A stretch of 64,000 bases of DNA from Caldilinea sp. CFX5 (GCA_021405325.1 QWII01000038.1:18211-82210); one strand, 5' to 3'; numbered from the stretch's first letter, positions 1 through 8,576 are shown. Numbers and translations are program-made. Notes: generated from the sequence alone by a model not told the origin.

Positions 1-95
1 CGGACACGGGGCGTCGCCACACCGGCATGAAACAGATCCTGCACCGTACCATCCAGATCCAGAACGACCAAATCAAACAACGGGTGCTTTGCCAT
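1..95 (-). CDS. HAD-superfamily hydrolase, N-terminal part (cut by window edge)
   Basis: Only the first 31 codons are inside the window, read from an ATG at 95. They contain the HAD motif I, LVVLDLDGT, in which the first Asp would be the phosphoryl-accepting nucleophile and the second the general acid of the family. The substrate cannot be told from this piece. It lies downstream of prmC on the same strand, but a long hairpin (133-197) sits between them, so co-transcription is doubtful. The family call rests on a single motif at the expected N-terminal position. Confidence 0.75.
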   Translation of the reverse strand, partial: MAKHPLFDLVVLDLDGTVQDLFHAGVATPRV

Positions 96-132
96 GAATT
101 CTCTTTCGCTTACGGTTTTCCTGGCCGATACG

Positions 133-197
133 TGCTTCGTGCTGCATATTACGTGACCTGAGCTTGTCGAAGGTCACGTAATATGCAGCACGAAGCA
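133..197. repeat. Perfect 27-bp inverted repeat with GAGCTTGTCGA loop
   Basis: The arms are 133-159 and 171-197, fully complementary, around the 11-base centre GAGCTTGTCGA. Two other hairpins in the window (9884-9938 and 14346-14419) carry the closely related GAGCCTGTCGA. The arms differ between copies while the centre is kept. It lies between prmC and the HAD gene on the minus strand and could act as a transcription terminator, but it has no clear T-run. Confidence 0.8.
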
Positions 198-224
198 TAA
201 AAGGCTCAATAACTTTGCCGGGTT

Positions 225-1307
225 TTAGAAAATGATAGTCACCAGACGATCACGGCCATGATAATCCTGACGTAGCGAGATGCTATAAGCGGCGGGCAGC
301 AGACGTTTGGCAAGGGCCACCACCGCTTCGCCCTGGTCATAGCTGATCTCTAAAAAGATAGCGCCTTGGGGACGCAGGTAACGCGACGCTTGTTGTAAAA
401 GTCGGGTAATGGCATCCAACCCTTCGACGCCTGCTTCCAGCGCCAATTTGGGTTCGTAGTCGCGCACGCCGGCTTCCAGTTTCGGGTAAACCGTGCTGCT
501 GATGTAGGGCAGATTGGCAACAATAATGTCAACGGCTTGGGGCAAGGGGGCGAGCAGATCCCCGTGCAGCAGTTCCACTTGTTGGCGCTCGTCCAACCGC
601 ATAACATTGCTTTTCGTCACGGCCAGCGCATCTTCACTCAGATCAATGGCATAGACTTTAACCGGCGGCGCATTCGTCGCCACCGCCAACGCAATTGCAC
701 CGCTGCCGGTGCCGACATCAGCCACCAGGCAATGGCCTTGGGCATGTTCACTGACAAAGCCGAGCACCGCATCCACCAATAGCTCTGTCTCCGGGCGCGG
801 GATCAACACCCGGTGATCGACCTGGAACTCCAGCCCATAAAATTCTTTGCGGCCAATCAAATAGGCCACCGGCTCGTGGGCCATGCGGCGGGCGATGAGG
901 TCGGTGTAGGCGTTGGCCTGCTCTGCCGAGAGGGTGTACTCATGATGGGCAAAGAGCCAGCTCCGGTCCACCTCTAGCACATGAGCCAGAATCACTTGGG
1001 CATCCAGGCTGGCGGAAGGGGAACCGGCCTCCTGGAGCCGCTCGCGCGCCGAATTGAGCGCACGCCCGATGGTGGTGGACGGCATCAACCGCCAAATAAC
1101 CTTTTGCCATAGCGAGGGTGATTGCGCATTCGTAAGTGGATCGCTTTGATTGGTCTGCACTGGTTGGCTCTGTTGAATTGTGTGATTACCATTTGAAGAC
1201 GAATGGTTGGCGTTATCAGGTTCAGTCGGACGCGCTATCGTAGCGTCTGAATCGACTGGCTGCCAAAGTGACAATGTGGGTCGAAGGTTGACCTGTAGGA
1301 TTGCCAA
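225..1307 (-). CDS. prmC: Release factor glutamine methyltransferase PrmC (HemK)
   Basis: It N5-methylates the Gln of the GGQ motif of release factors 1 and 2, using S-adenosylmethionine. The SAM site VADVGTGSGAIALAVA is near residues 198-213 and the catalytic (D/N)PPY-type motif appears as NLPY at about 265-268, followed by the usual YEPKLALE stretch. The protein is 360 aa against about 280 for the family. The extra is a Ser/Asn/Gln-rich N-terminal segment of about 74 residues. The long form is supported by a strong AAGGAGG site 5 bases before the TTG start at 1307; an internal ATG (codon 75, at 1085) would give the standard length. It lies downstream of prfA, whose product is its substrate, after a 386-base gap. 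Confidence 0.93.
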   Translation of the reverse strand: MAILQVNLRPTLSLWQPVDSDATIARPTEPDNANHSSSNGNHTIQQSQPVQTNQSDPLTNAQSPSLWQKVIWRLMPSTTIGRALNSARERLQEAGSPSASLDAQVILAHVLEVDRSWLFAHHEYTLSAEQANAYTDLIARRMAHEPVAYLIGRKEFYGLEFQVDHRVLIPRPETELLVDAVLGFVSEHAQGHCLVADVGTGSGAIALAVATNAPPVKVYAIDLSEDALAVTKSNVMRLDERQQVELLHGDLLAPLPQAVDIIVANLPYISSTVYPKLEAGVRDYEPKLALEAGVEGLDAITRLLQQASRYLRPQGAIFLEISYDQGEAVVALAKRLLPAAYSISLRQDYHGRDRLVTIIF

Positions 1308-1693
1308 AAGGACCTCCTTGTCCTAATTCATCCGGCCGCATCGTGATACGGCCGCGGGCTATGGCGCAGTTTGCTGACCAGCCTGATAGCAAGTGCGGAT
1401 CACGATTCAGCCGGATGATAACGGCATCGCTGACGAGCCGATGCAATTGGTTGCCATGTGTGAGGAGATGAATCAACATTGTTGTTCGCCATCGACAGCG
1501 TCGGCGATGGGATCTGTATGGATAACCGTAGTATAGCTATACTATCCAAAAATGTATGATCATTTGCTTACACATTGATAACACTTGGCCAACAACTTCG
1601 TTGCGCTTCCCTGACGCTTTGCCGACCGGCGCGCAAACAGGCGGCTGTTCGCCCCTTCGCGAAAGCGCTCCGGTCTACTTGTACAGCGGTGGG
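1308..1693. other. Gene-free interval between prfA and prmC
   Basis: Apart from the ribosome binding site of prmC at its left edge I see no convincing gene, hairpin or repeat here. It may hold a separate minus-strand promoter for prmC. Confidence 0.5.
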
Positions 1694-2776
1694 TTAGGCT
1701 TCGTCGGCCAACGCCTGTAAGCGTTCGGCTTGATCGTGTTGGGCCAATTCGTCAATAAATTGATCAATATCGCCATTCATCACGGCGTCCAACTGGTAGA
1801 TCGTCATGTTGACGCGATGATCGGTCACCCGGTTTTGGGGGAAGTTATAGGTGCGAATCTTTTCGCTGCGGTCGCCGGAGCGCACCTGGCTCTTGCGGGT
1901 GGCGTCGATCTCGTCACGCTGGCGTTGCAATTCCAGATCATAGAGACGGGTGCGCAGGATGCGCATGGCTTTGAGTTTGTTCTGCAACTGGCTGCGCTCA
2001 TCCTGACACTCGATCACAATGCCCGTGGGGACATGCACCAGACGCACCGCCGAGTCGGTGGTGTTGACCCCCTGACCGCCCGGTCCGCTGGCGCGCGAGA
2101 CGCTGATCTGAATATCGCTCTCATTGACCTGAATTTCGACCTCATCGGCTTCGGGCAGGACAGCCACGGTGGCGGCGCTGGTGTGGATGCGCCCCTGGCT
2201 CTCGGTCGCCGGCACCCGCTGCACCCGATGAACGCCCGATTCGTATTTCAGCCGGCTGTAGGCGCCTTTGCCCTTGATCGCAAAGACCGCTTCTTTGATG
2301 CCGCCGATGCCGGTCTCGCTCAGGCTCAACCCTTCGATCTTAAATTTGTGATCCTCGGCCCAGCGCATATACATGCGATAGAGTTCGCCGGCAAAGAGAC
2401 CGGCTTCTTCGCCGCCGGTGCCGGCCCGAATTTCAACGATGACATTTTTGTCATCTTTGGGATCTTTGGGCAGCAGCAGTTGCTTCATCTTCTGCTCAAG
2501 CCCTGGTTGCTCTGCTTCCAGTTGTTCGATCTCCAGGGCAGCTAACTCGCGCAGATCGGGGTCGCTCTCATCGAGCAACTGGCGATTTTCGGTCAACTGT
2601 TTTTCCACCGTGCGAAAACGCCGGTAGGCCATCACCAGTTCTTCGATCTCGCTGCGTTCCTGGGCCAGTTCGCTCATGCGGCCATAGTCGGCCAGGACAA
2701 CCGGATCGGCCAACAACTGTTCCAACTCATCAAAGCGTTTGTTAATTTTTTCAATCTGTTCGTAAATGGTCGTCAT
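1694..2776 (-). CDS. prfA: Peptide chain release factor 1
   Basis: RF1 recognises UAA and UAG stop codons and triggers peptide release in the ribosome. The 360-residue length is normal. The PCRF domain comes first, and the hydrolysis motif [17 protein letters not shown] sits near residues 230-245, its Gln being the PrmC target. The conserved [23 protein letters not shown] stretch follows. The ATG at 2776 lies only 5 bases after the stop of the upstream phosphoribosyltransferase gene, so the two are probably one transcript. Confidence 0.97.
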   Translation of the reverse strand: MTTIYEQIEKINKRFDELEQLLADPVVLADYGRMSELAQERSEIEELVMAYRRFRTVEKQLTENRQLLDESDPDLRELAALEIEQLEAEQPGLEQKMKQLLLPKDPKDDKNVIVEIRAGTGGEEAGLFAGELYRMYMRWAEDHKFKIEGLSLSETGIGGIKEAVFAIKGKGAYSRLKYESGVHRVQRVPATESQGRIHTSAATVAVLPEADEVEIQVNESDIQISVSRASGPGGQGVNTTDSAVRLVHVPTGIVIECQDERSQLQNKLKAMRILRTRLYDLELQRQRDEIDATRKSQVRSGDRSEKIRTYNFPQNRVTDHRVNMTIYQLDAVMNGDIDQFIDELAQHDQAERLQALADEA

Positions 2777-2781
2777 AAAAA

Positions 2782-3333
2782 TTATTCAGTAAAAATAGGA
2801 AGATGGCCTAAAGCAACAACATCAGCCCAGTCAGTTGGACTGCCTTCGGTGAAGACTGCCATTTCGCCAACCAACGTGGCGTTGGCTTCGGCAACGAGAC
2901 TCTTTAAGCCCCGCAGAGTGCTGCCGGTACTGATCACATCATCAATAATCACCACTTGCTTCTTGTGAATGAGAGGAAGGTCTTTGCCGTCAATATAGAG
3001 CGTCTGCGGTTTGCCGGTGGTAATGCTCACCACTTCGGCTGCCAGACAGTTGACCATATAGGGTTTACGTACCTTGCGCGCCACCACATAGGGCAAACTG
3101 CTGCGCACAGAAAGCGCATGGGCCAGCGGAACCGCCTTCACTTCCGGCACAAGCAACACTTCGGCATTCATGGGTATCTGCGCTGCCAGGAGAGACGCCG
3201 CCGTTTCAACCACCGCCGTATCACCCAACATGTTAAATATAGCAATTTTTACCCCAGGCGCAACCTCAAAGATTGGCAAAGCGCGCGTCAAGTCCCCGAT
3301 CTGTACGGTGTGGACGCGACCGTCATAGCTCAT
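2782..3333 (-). CDS. Type I phosphoribosyltransferase (adenine phosphoribosyltransferase-like)
   Basis: The PRPP-binding loop motif of type I phosphoribosyltransferases is plain, [14 protein letters not shown], at about residues 126-139. This fits purine salvage enzymes of the Apt type (about 180 aa); the exact base is not decided by sequence alone. The ATG at 3333 is preferred over a TTG one codon earlier because AGGAGGG sits 5 bases upstream. It is the first gene of a probable operon with prfA 5 bases downstream, and it diverges from the zinc-binding lipoprotein gene. Confidence 0.8.
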   Translation of the reverse strand: MSYDGRVHTVQIGDLTRALPIFEVAPGVKIAIFNMLGDTAVVETAASLLAAQIPMNAEVLLVPEVKAVPLAHALSVRSSLPYVVARKVRKPYMVNCLAAEVVSITTGKPQTLYIDGKDLPLIHKKQVVIIDDVISTGSTLRGLKSLVAEANATLVGEMAVFTEGSPTDWADVVALGHLPIFTE

Positions 3334-3515
3334 CAAATCCCTCCTGCTCGTGCTGGCGCATTATGAGCGCATAATGACACAAAATTCACTCACAGATTGT
3401 GAGTATATCACAATCATCGGCGTTCTTCATAAAAGAAAGCGGCAGAAGAAAAGGCGCTGCGCTGTTACCCCCGCCGTTTGACAAGTGTGCAGTAAAGATG
3501 ATACGCTAGTGTAAT

Positions 3516-3530
3516 TGAGAACTATTCTCA
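3516..3530. promoter_or_regulatory. Fur/Zur-type operator palindrome
   Basis: TGAGAA-CTA-TTCTCA is a perfect 6-bp inverted repeat in an AT-rich stretch about 85 bases upstream of a zinc-type solute-binding protein gene. Its layout resembles Fur-family boxes (TGAnAAT-n-ATTnTCA). Binding by a zinc uptake regulator is inferred from motif and neighbour, not shown. Confidence 0.55.
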
Positions 3531-3612
3531 TTTAATTTTCGATTGCCCACACGACAATTGCGGTAGCTGCTGGGGTGCGCCTGGCCGTTACCAACATCAA
3601 CCATAGGAGAGA

Positions 3613-4740
3613 ATGCTGATGACGCTATTTGTTGACCGCCGCCGTTTTCGCCAATCTTATGCCGCCCTGTTGATCCTGATTTTGCTGTTGGCCGGTTGTA
3701 CCGCCGCGCCCCCAACCACTGCCGGCAACAACGAAGAAGCTGCACCCACCGAAGAGGCCCACAGTGAAGAAGGTCATAGTGAAGAAGGCCACAGTGAAGA
3801 AGCTCACAGTGAAGAGGCGCATCAAGGTGAGGAAGGCCACGGTACGGCTGAGGTTTTGCCGCCGCTCGCGGCTGTTGCGTTGGCTGCGGGCGAAAAATTG
3901 CATGTTGTGGCCACGACCAACCTGGTTGCGGATGTGGTAGCCCAGGTCGGCGGGGATCGGATTACTCTGCACACATTGATGGGACCAGGGGTGGATCCTC
4001 ACAGCTATAGCACGACGCCCCAAGATTTGCGCACGCTGGAAGAAGCGCAGGTTGTCTTTATCAATGGTCTACATCTCGAAGAGGCGCTGGCCGACCTGCT
4101 GGGTGGCTTGACCGCGCCGGTTGTGCCGGTCAACGCCGGGATCACCCCACGCGCTATAAGCGAAGAACATAGTGCTGAACACAGCAGCGCAGGGGACGAA
4201 CATCACCACGAAGGGGACGATCCGCACACCTGGCAACGGGTGGCGAATGTCAAGCTTTGGGTGGAAAACATTCGTGAGAGCCTGCGCCAGCTTGATCCGG
4301 CCAACGCTGAAGCCTATCACGCCGCCGCTGCCGCCTACCTGGCCGAATTAGATGCGCTGGATGCCGAAATTCGCGCCAAGATCGAAACCATCCCGGCCGA
4401 GCGCCGCAAATTGGTCACCGACCATGAGACCTTTGGCTATTTTGCCGATGAGTATGGCTTTACCATCGTCGGCGCGCTCATCCCTTCGCTCAGTACAGCG
4501 GCGGAACCCTCGGCGCAAGCCTTAGCCCAGCTCCAGGATCAACTGGCTGCAGAAGGGGTCAAGGCGATCTTTGTCGGCACCACAGTCAACCCCCGGCTGG
4601 CTGAACAAATGGCGCAAGATCTGGGGATTCAGGTGGTCAGCCTCTACAGCGACTCCTTGAGCGCCCCCGATGGGCCTGCAGCGACCTATCTGGACTTTAT
4701 GCGGTATAACGTCAACGCCATGGTCACGGCGTTGCAATGA
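3613..4740 (+). CDS. Zinc-type ABC transporter solute-binding lipoprotein (ZnuA/TroA family)
   Basis: This would capture Zn2+ (or Mn2+) outside the membrane for an ABC importer. After a signal peptide ending in the lipobox LAGC (about residues 25-28) comes a Glu/His-rich region built from HSEEG/HSEEA units encoded by 15-bp near-identical repeats (about 3755-3830). Family metal ligands are visible: GVDPHSY, DDPHTW and VTDHETF. A second His-rich loop, AGDEHHHEGDD, precedes DDPHTW, as in zinc-specific members. A second ATG at 3619 has better spacing from the AGGAGA site, so the true start may be two codons in. No permease or ATPase gene is adjacent. A Zur-like box lies upstream. The last base of its stop codon is also the first base of a repeat element. 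Confidence 0.9.
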   Translation: MLMTLFVDRRRFRQSYAALLILILLLAGCTAAPPTTAGNNEEAAPTEEAHSEEGHSEEGHSEEAHSEEAHQGEEGHGTAEVLPPLAAVALAAGEKLHVVATTNLVADVVAQVGGDRITLHTLMGPGVDPHSYSTTPQDLRTLEEAQVVFINGLHLEEALADLLGGLTAPVVPVNAGITPRAISEEHSAEHSSAGDEHHHEGDDPHTWQRVANVKLWVENIRESLRQLDPANAEAYHAAAAAYLAELDALDAEIRAKIETIPAERRKLVTDHETFGYFADEYGFTIVGALIPSLSTAAEPSAQALAQLQDQLAAEGVKAIFVGTTVNPRLAEQMAQDLGIQVVSLYSDSLSAPDGPAATYLDFMRYNVNAMVTALQ

Positions 4741-5002
4741 CACTACAACGGATGAGGGCGGGAACGGATATTATTTCGGTGAATAACGCTACAACGGATG
4801 AGGACGGAAACGGATATTACTGGTGTGTCGAACGCTTATAAGCACAAGGTTCACCCACGAAAGCAGCATCTATTTTGATTAGCTGTAACTACTAAGCCCG
4901 CTCCTAGCCGGTCACGGACCGGCTAGGAGCGGGCTTAGTAGTTACGATTAGCTTTCATTGAGCAGCCGCACCATCGGTTCCCGCCTTCATCCGTTGTAGT
5001 GT
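4740..5002. repeat. 263-bp element with 30-bp terminal inverted repeats
   Basis: Left end 4740-4769 begins ACACTACAACGGATGAG; the right end 4973-5002 is its inverted copy with 2 mismatches. The left end is partly repeated in direct orientation at about 4789-4816. The same termini bound a 151-bp element at 38054-38204. There is no coding capacity, so a MITE-like, trans-mobilised element is inferred. It fills almost the whole gap between two convergent lipoprotein genes. No target duplication is apparent. A second palindromic element is nested at 4885-4945. Confidence 0.75.
4877..4953. mobile_element. 61-bp perfect palindrome with 8-bp target duplication GATTAGCT
   Basis: The arms 4885-4913 and 4917-4945 are 29 bp each and perfectly complementary around ACG. 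The ends are GTAACTACTAAGCCC and the core is AGCCGGTC. Immediately outside, GATTAGCT occurs at 4877-4884 and again in direct orientation at 4946-4953, the signature of transposition. It lies inside the 263-bp inverted-repeat element, so it arrived later. Confidence 0.8.
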
Positions 5003-5017
5003 CATTCTGCTGTCGTG

Positions 5018-6190
5018 TTACTCTAGCGCCCCTACATCCTGCAACATTGTCAGCGTGCCTTGCAGATCACTCAGGTTGCTCAACTCAATCTCCGGTGTGA
5101 CAATCTCACTCAGTGGCTTGAGCATGGGGTTGATCTCGATTTCGGCGCTGGTCAACGGGTATTCATTGGTTTGGGTGGCAAAGTATTGTTGCGCCTCGGT
5201 CGAGAGCAAGAACTCGACAAATTGTTGGGCAGCTTCCTGGTTGGCGCCGGTTTGCAAAATACCGACCCCGGCTACATTGACCATGGCGCCGACATCACCG
5301 GCGGGGAAGTAGTAGTTGCGCGCCGGGAACTCTTCGCCCTGCTCCTTCAGGAATTGATAGAGGTAGTAGTGGTTGACCAGACCGACGGCAATCTCGCCCG
5401 CGCCCACAGCCGTGACAATGGCGTTGTTGTTGGGGTAGACATGGGTCTCGTTGGCGACCATGCCTTCGAGCCACGCCTGCGCCGCCTCTTCCCCGGCCAG
5501 CCCACGCATGGCCGTGACAAAGGATTGGAAGCTGCCATTGCTGGGCGCCCAACCAACCCGTCCCCGCCATGCTTCGCCGGTTAGATCAAAGACGCTGGCC
5601 GGCAGATCGGCTTCGCTCACCAAATCCGTGTTGTAGACCAACACACGGGCGCGGCCGCTAATGCCCACCCACAGATTTTCCGGGCTGCGGAACCGTGGCT
5701 CGACCTGTTCGGTCAATGCTGTGGGCAGCTCCACAAAGCGTCCTTCTTGGGCCAACGCCCCCAGTGCGCCGGCATCCTGGGCAAAGAAGAGGTCGGCAGG
5801 TGAGTTGTCACCCTCTTCCAGAATCGTCGCCGCCATTTCAGCCGTGTCGCCATAGCGCACCTGGACATCAATGCCCGATTGTTCCTTAAATTGTTCGATC
5901 AACGGGCCGACCAGATTCTCATTGCGGCCCGAATAAATGGTCAATTGCGCCGTGCCGGTCGCGTTTGCGCTCGCACCGGTATCCGTCGTTGGCGCCGGAT
6001 TGGAAACCACCGGTTGGCAGGCCGCGACCAGGATGGCTACCACCAGCAATCCTGCCGCCCAACGCGCCCAAAGCGGCGGCGCCAGGCGCAGCGTTTTGCC
6101 GCTTTGGGCCAGGTGGATGATGACCAACAGAACCAGACCGACGGCGAAAAGGCCAATCGCCAGCGCCATTTGCAACAGTTCCATAAACAT
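5018..6190 (-). CDS. Iron(III)-type ABC transporter solute-binding lipoprotein
   Basis: It resembles FbpA/FutA ferric-ion binding proteins: the mature part starts LTIYSGRNENLVGPLIEQF and later has ADLFFAQDAGALGAL and GEIAVGLVNHYY, typical positions in that family, including a paired-Tyr segment. The N-terminus is unusual: a first hydrophobic helix (about residues 5-25), a short charged stretch, then a second helix ending in the lipobox-like LVAAC before a Thr/Ala-rich linker. I chose the ATG at 6190, preceded by a GAAGGA site; an in-frame ATG at 6283 is possible but has no site. No permease or ATPase gene is next to it. Confidence 0.82.
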   Translation of the reverse strand: MFMELLQMALAIGLFAVGLVLLVIIHLAQSGKTLRLAPPLWARWAAGLLVVAILVAACQPVVSNPAPTTDTGASANATGTAQLTIYSGRNENLVGPLIEQFKEQSGIDVQVRYGDTAEMAATILEEGDNSPADLFFAQDAGALGALAQEGRFVELPTALTEQVEPRFRSPENLWVGISGRARVLVYNTDLVSEADLPASVFDLTGEAWRGRVGWAPSNGSFQSFVTAMRGLAGEEAAQAWLEGMVANETHVYPNNNAIVTAVGAGEIAVGLVNHYYLYQFLKEQGEEFPARNYYFPAGDVGAMVNVAGVGILQTGANQEAAQQFVEFLLSTEAQQYFATQTNEYPLTSAEIEINPMLKPLSEIVTPEIELSNLSDLQGTLTMLQDVGALE

Positions 6191-6210
6191 GCTTTTTGTT
6201 ATCCTTCTCT

Positions 6211-6276
6211 GTAGTAAGCCAAAGTAGTAAGCCAAAGATGTTGTGGACAACATCAAATTATCCATACATGATGGAT
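6211..6276. promoter_or_regulatory. Operator-like palindromes and a direct repeat upstream of the iron-binding protein gene
   Basis: GTAGTAAGCCAAA is repeated in tandem at about 6211-6236. It is followed by the perfect palindrome GATGTTGT-GG-ACAACATC (6237-6254) and by ATCCAT-ACATG-ATGGAT (6260-6276). They lie 20-90 bases before the preferred start at 6190. The cognate regulator is unknown; an iron-responsive repressor is one guess. Confidence 0.5.
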
Positions 6277-6516
6277 GAATCATAGTATTACATAGATTTA
6301 CGGGAAATCAAGAGGGAAGTGCAGCCCAATTTGGGGTTTGCCGGTATGGTTGCCATAAATCTACAAGCTAAGTGGGCTAAATCGTACAGTTAATCAAGGT
6401 TAACGCTGACCATGACGACGGGTAGACAGTTGCATTCTGCTGGCGTACAGGTTACAATAGCGGCATTCGATGATGCCACCCAATGCCAATCATTCAGCAG
6501 TGACAGAGGAGAAGCC

Positions 6517-7413
6517 ATGTTACCAATCATTGACACCCACCAACATCTGTGGGATTTGAGCAAGTTCAAGCTACCGTGGGTTGATGGCGCACCGGCGATC
6601 AACCGTAGCTATCTGCAGAGCGACTATGCCGAAGCGACGGCGGGTCTCAATGTCGTCAAGGCCGTTTACATGGAAGTCGATGTTGATCCCAGCCAGCAAA
6701 CGGCTGAGGCGCGCTATATCATCGACCAGTGTCAACGGGACGACACGCCTACGGTTGGCGCCGTCATCTCCGGTCGCCCGGCGTCAACGGACTTTGCCGC
6801 TTACATCAACCAGTTCAAGGGCAATCGTTATATCAAAGGGGTGCGTCAGGTCTTGCATGTGCCGGAGACGCCCTCCGGTTACTGTCTCCAGCCGACTTTT
6901 GTCAAGAGCATCCAGTTACTGGGTGAATTGGGCATGAGCTTTGATCTCTGTTTGCGTCCCAGCGATTTGGGGGATGGCGTCAAGCTGGCCGATCGTTGCC
7001 CCAACACCCGTTTTGTGGTGGACCACTGTGGTAATGGCGACCCGAATATTATTGCCGCGTCGACCGATCTGCCGCGTGACCCGGCCAATCCCTTCTCGCA
7101 CACCCGTCGCCAATGGCAGGATGATATGCAGGCATTGGCCAATCGCCCCAACGTGATCTGCAAAATCTCCGGCATCATCGCCCGCGTCACGCCTGGTTGG
7201 AGCGCCGCCACCCTGGCGCCGACGGTGAATCACTGCCTGGATGTCTTCGGCCCTGATCGTGTCGTCTTTGGCGGCGACTGGCCGGTCTGCACCCTGGGCG
7301 CTTCCTATCGCGAGTGGGCGACAGCGTTGCGTGAAATCATTGCCGAGCGCAGTGAACGGGAGCAGCGCAAGTTGTTGTATGACAATGCTGAACAGTTCTA
7401 TCGATTGGCGTAG
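6517..7413 (+). CDS. Amidohydrolase-2 family metal-dependent hydrolase (sugar lactonase-like)
   Basis: A 298-residue TIM-barrel hydrolase of the COG3618 type, which includes L-fucono- and L-rhamnono-lactonases. It opens with the metal-binding IIDTHQHLWDL, has FVVDHCGN in the middle and the family landmark VVFGGDWPV near residue 250, whose Asp would be catalytic. The ATG at 6517 has AGAGGAG 7 bases before it; a longer in-frame start at 6412 lacks one. The next gene, 93 bases downstream, is a sugar-type dehydrogenase, so the pair plausibly oxidises a sugar and opens the lactone. The actual substrate is not known. Confidence 0.82.
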   Translation: MLPIIDTHQHLWDLSKFKLPWVDGAPAINRSYLQSDYAEATAGLNVVKAVYMEVDVDPSQQTAEARYIIDQCQRDDTPTVGAVISGRPASTDFAAYINQFKGNRYIKGVRQVLHVPETPSGYCLQPTFVKSIQLLGELGMSFDLCLRPSDLGDGVKLADRCPNTRFVVDHCGNGDPNIIAASTDLPRDPANPFSHTRRQWQDDMQALANRPNVICKISGIIARVTPGWSAATLAPTVNHCLDVFGPDRVVFGGDWPVCTLGASYREWATALREIIAERSEREQRKLLYDNAEQFYRLA

Positions 7414-7426
7414 AGCTAATCCAGCC

Positions 7427-7482
7427 GCGCTTAGCCGGTCCGTGACCGGCGCCCAGGCGCCGGTCACGGACCGGCTAAGCGC
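7427..7482. repeat. 27-bp perfect inverted repeat with AGCCGGTC core
   Basis: The arms 7427-7453 and 7456-7482 are perfect around CA. The core AGCCGGTC is shared with elements at 4885-4945, 15255-15299 and 35412-35504. No target duplication is evident here. It lies between the amidohydrolase and dehydrogenase genes and would form a strong hairpin in their mRNA. Confidence 0.75.
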
Positions 7483-7506
7483 GAGTAGGTTCATTGGGAG
7501 TAAAGA

Positions 7507-8493
7507 TTGAGCGTTCAACCATTGCGCATTGGCACACTTGGGGCGGCGCGCATTACGCCGAACGCGCTGATTCGTCCGGTGCGTCAGGTGGAGGATGTAA
7601 CCATAGCGGCGATGGCCGCACGTGAGCCGGCGAAGGCGCGCGCCTTTGCCGCCAAACAGGGCATTCCCCGGATTTATGATTCTTATGCTGCGCTCCTGGC
7701 CGATCCCACCATCGACGCCATCTACAACCCGCTCCCCAACCATCTTCATGCCGAATGGACGATCCGTGCCCTGGAAGCGGGCAAGCATGTTCTCTGTGAA
7801 AAGCCGCTGGCCGCCAACGCCGCTGAGGCAGAGCAGATGGCGCAGACGGCGGAACGCACCGGCCTGGTGTTGATGGAAGCCTTTCACACGATCTATCACC
7901 CCCTGGCAACGCGGATGAAGGCGATCATCGACAGCGGCGAACTGGGCCGGATCCGGCATATTGATGTCCAGTTTTGCACCCTCATGTGGCGCTGGTGGGA
8001 CATTCGCCTGCGCTATGAACTGGCCGGCGGCGCGACGATGGACTTGGGCTGTTACGCCATTCGTCTGCTTCGTTTCCTGGCCGGCGCCGAACCGGAAGTG
8101 GTGCGCGCCCAGGCGCAGACCAGTTCACCCCAACTCGACCGCTGGATGAGCGCCGATCTGCGCTTTCCCGGCGACGTGACCGGTTCTTTCACCTGCGCCT
8201 TTTGGTCAACCAAATTGATCCGGATCACCGCCCGCGTCACAGGCGAGGCTGGTGAAATGTCCGTTCTCAACCCCATTCTGCCCCAACTCTACCACCGGCT
8301 CCAGGTGCGTACTGCCGCCGGCGCCCGCACCGAACGCCACCCCGGCGACAGTACCTACACTTATCAACTGCGCGCCTTTGTCGATGCAATCCGGAGCAAG
8401 CGCCCCCTGTTGAGCGATGGGCGGGATGGGGTGGCCAATATGCGGGTCATTGACGCCGTTTATGAGAAAGCTGGTTTGAAGCGGCGCGGCTGA
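7507..8493 (+). CDS. Gfo/Idh/MocA family NAD(P)-dependent oxidoreductase
   Basis: The 328-residue protein has an N-terminal Rossmann fold (RIGTLGAARI, about residues 6-15) and the catalytic-lysine motif HVLCEKPLA near residues 95-103, followed by the alpha/beta substrate domain with ATMDLGCYAIRLLRFL. The family oxidises or isomerises sugars and cyclitols. The start is the TTG at 7507 with GGGAG 6 bases upstream. It follows the lactonase-like amidohydrolase in the same direction, suggesting a short sugar-oxidation pathway. Confidence 0.88.
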   Translation: MSVQPLRIGTLGAARITPNALIRPVRQVEDVTIAAMAAREPAKARAFAAKQGIPRIYDSYAALLADPTIDAIYNPLPNHLHAEWTIRALEAGKHVLCEKPLAANAAEAEQMAQTAERTGLVLMEAFHTIYHPLATRMKAIIDSGELGRIRHIDVQFCTLMWRWWDIRLRYELAGGATMDLGCYAIRLLRFLAGAEPEVVRAQAQTSSPQLDRWMSADLRFPGDVTGSFTCAFWSTKLIRITARVTGEAGEMSVLNPILPQLYHRLQVRTAAGARTERHPGDSTYTYQLRAFVDAIRSKRPLLSDGRDGVANMRVIDAVYEKAGLKRRG

Positions 8494-8576
8494 GAGCGGG
8501 CAGCGTGAATGATTGGGCAGAAAATTACTACCCTGCCCCTCTTGCAATTTAGGTAGAACATTTATCTGCGGTACAA

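Noticed and set aside
1730..2545. 271-codon plus-strand frame opposite prfA
   Set aside because: Antisense shadow of an unmistakable release factor gene.
4740..5002. Insertion sequence with its own transposase
   Set aside because: The interval is only 263 bp and has no open frame of meaningful length.
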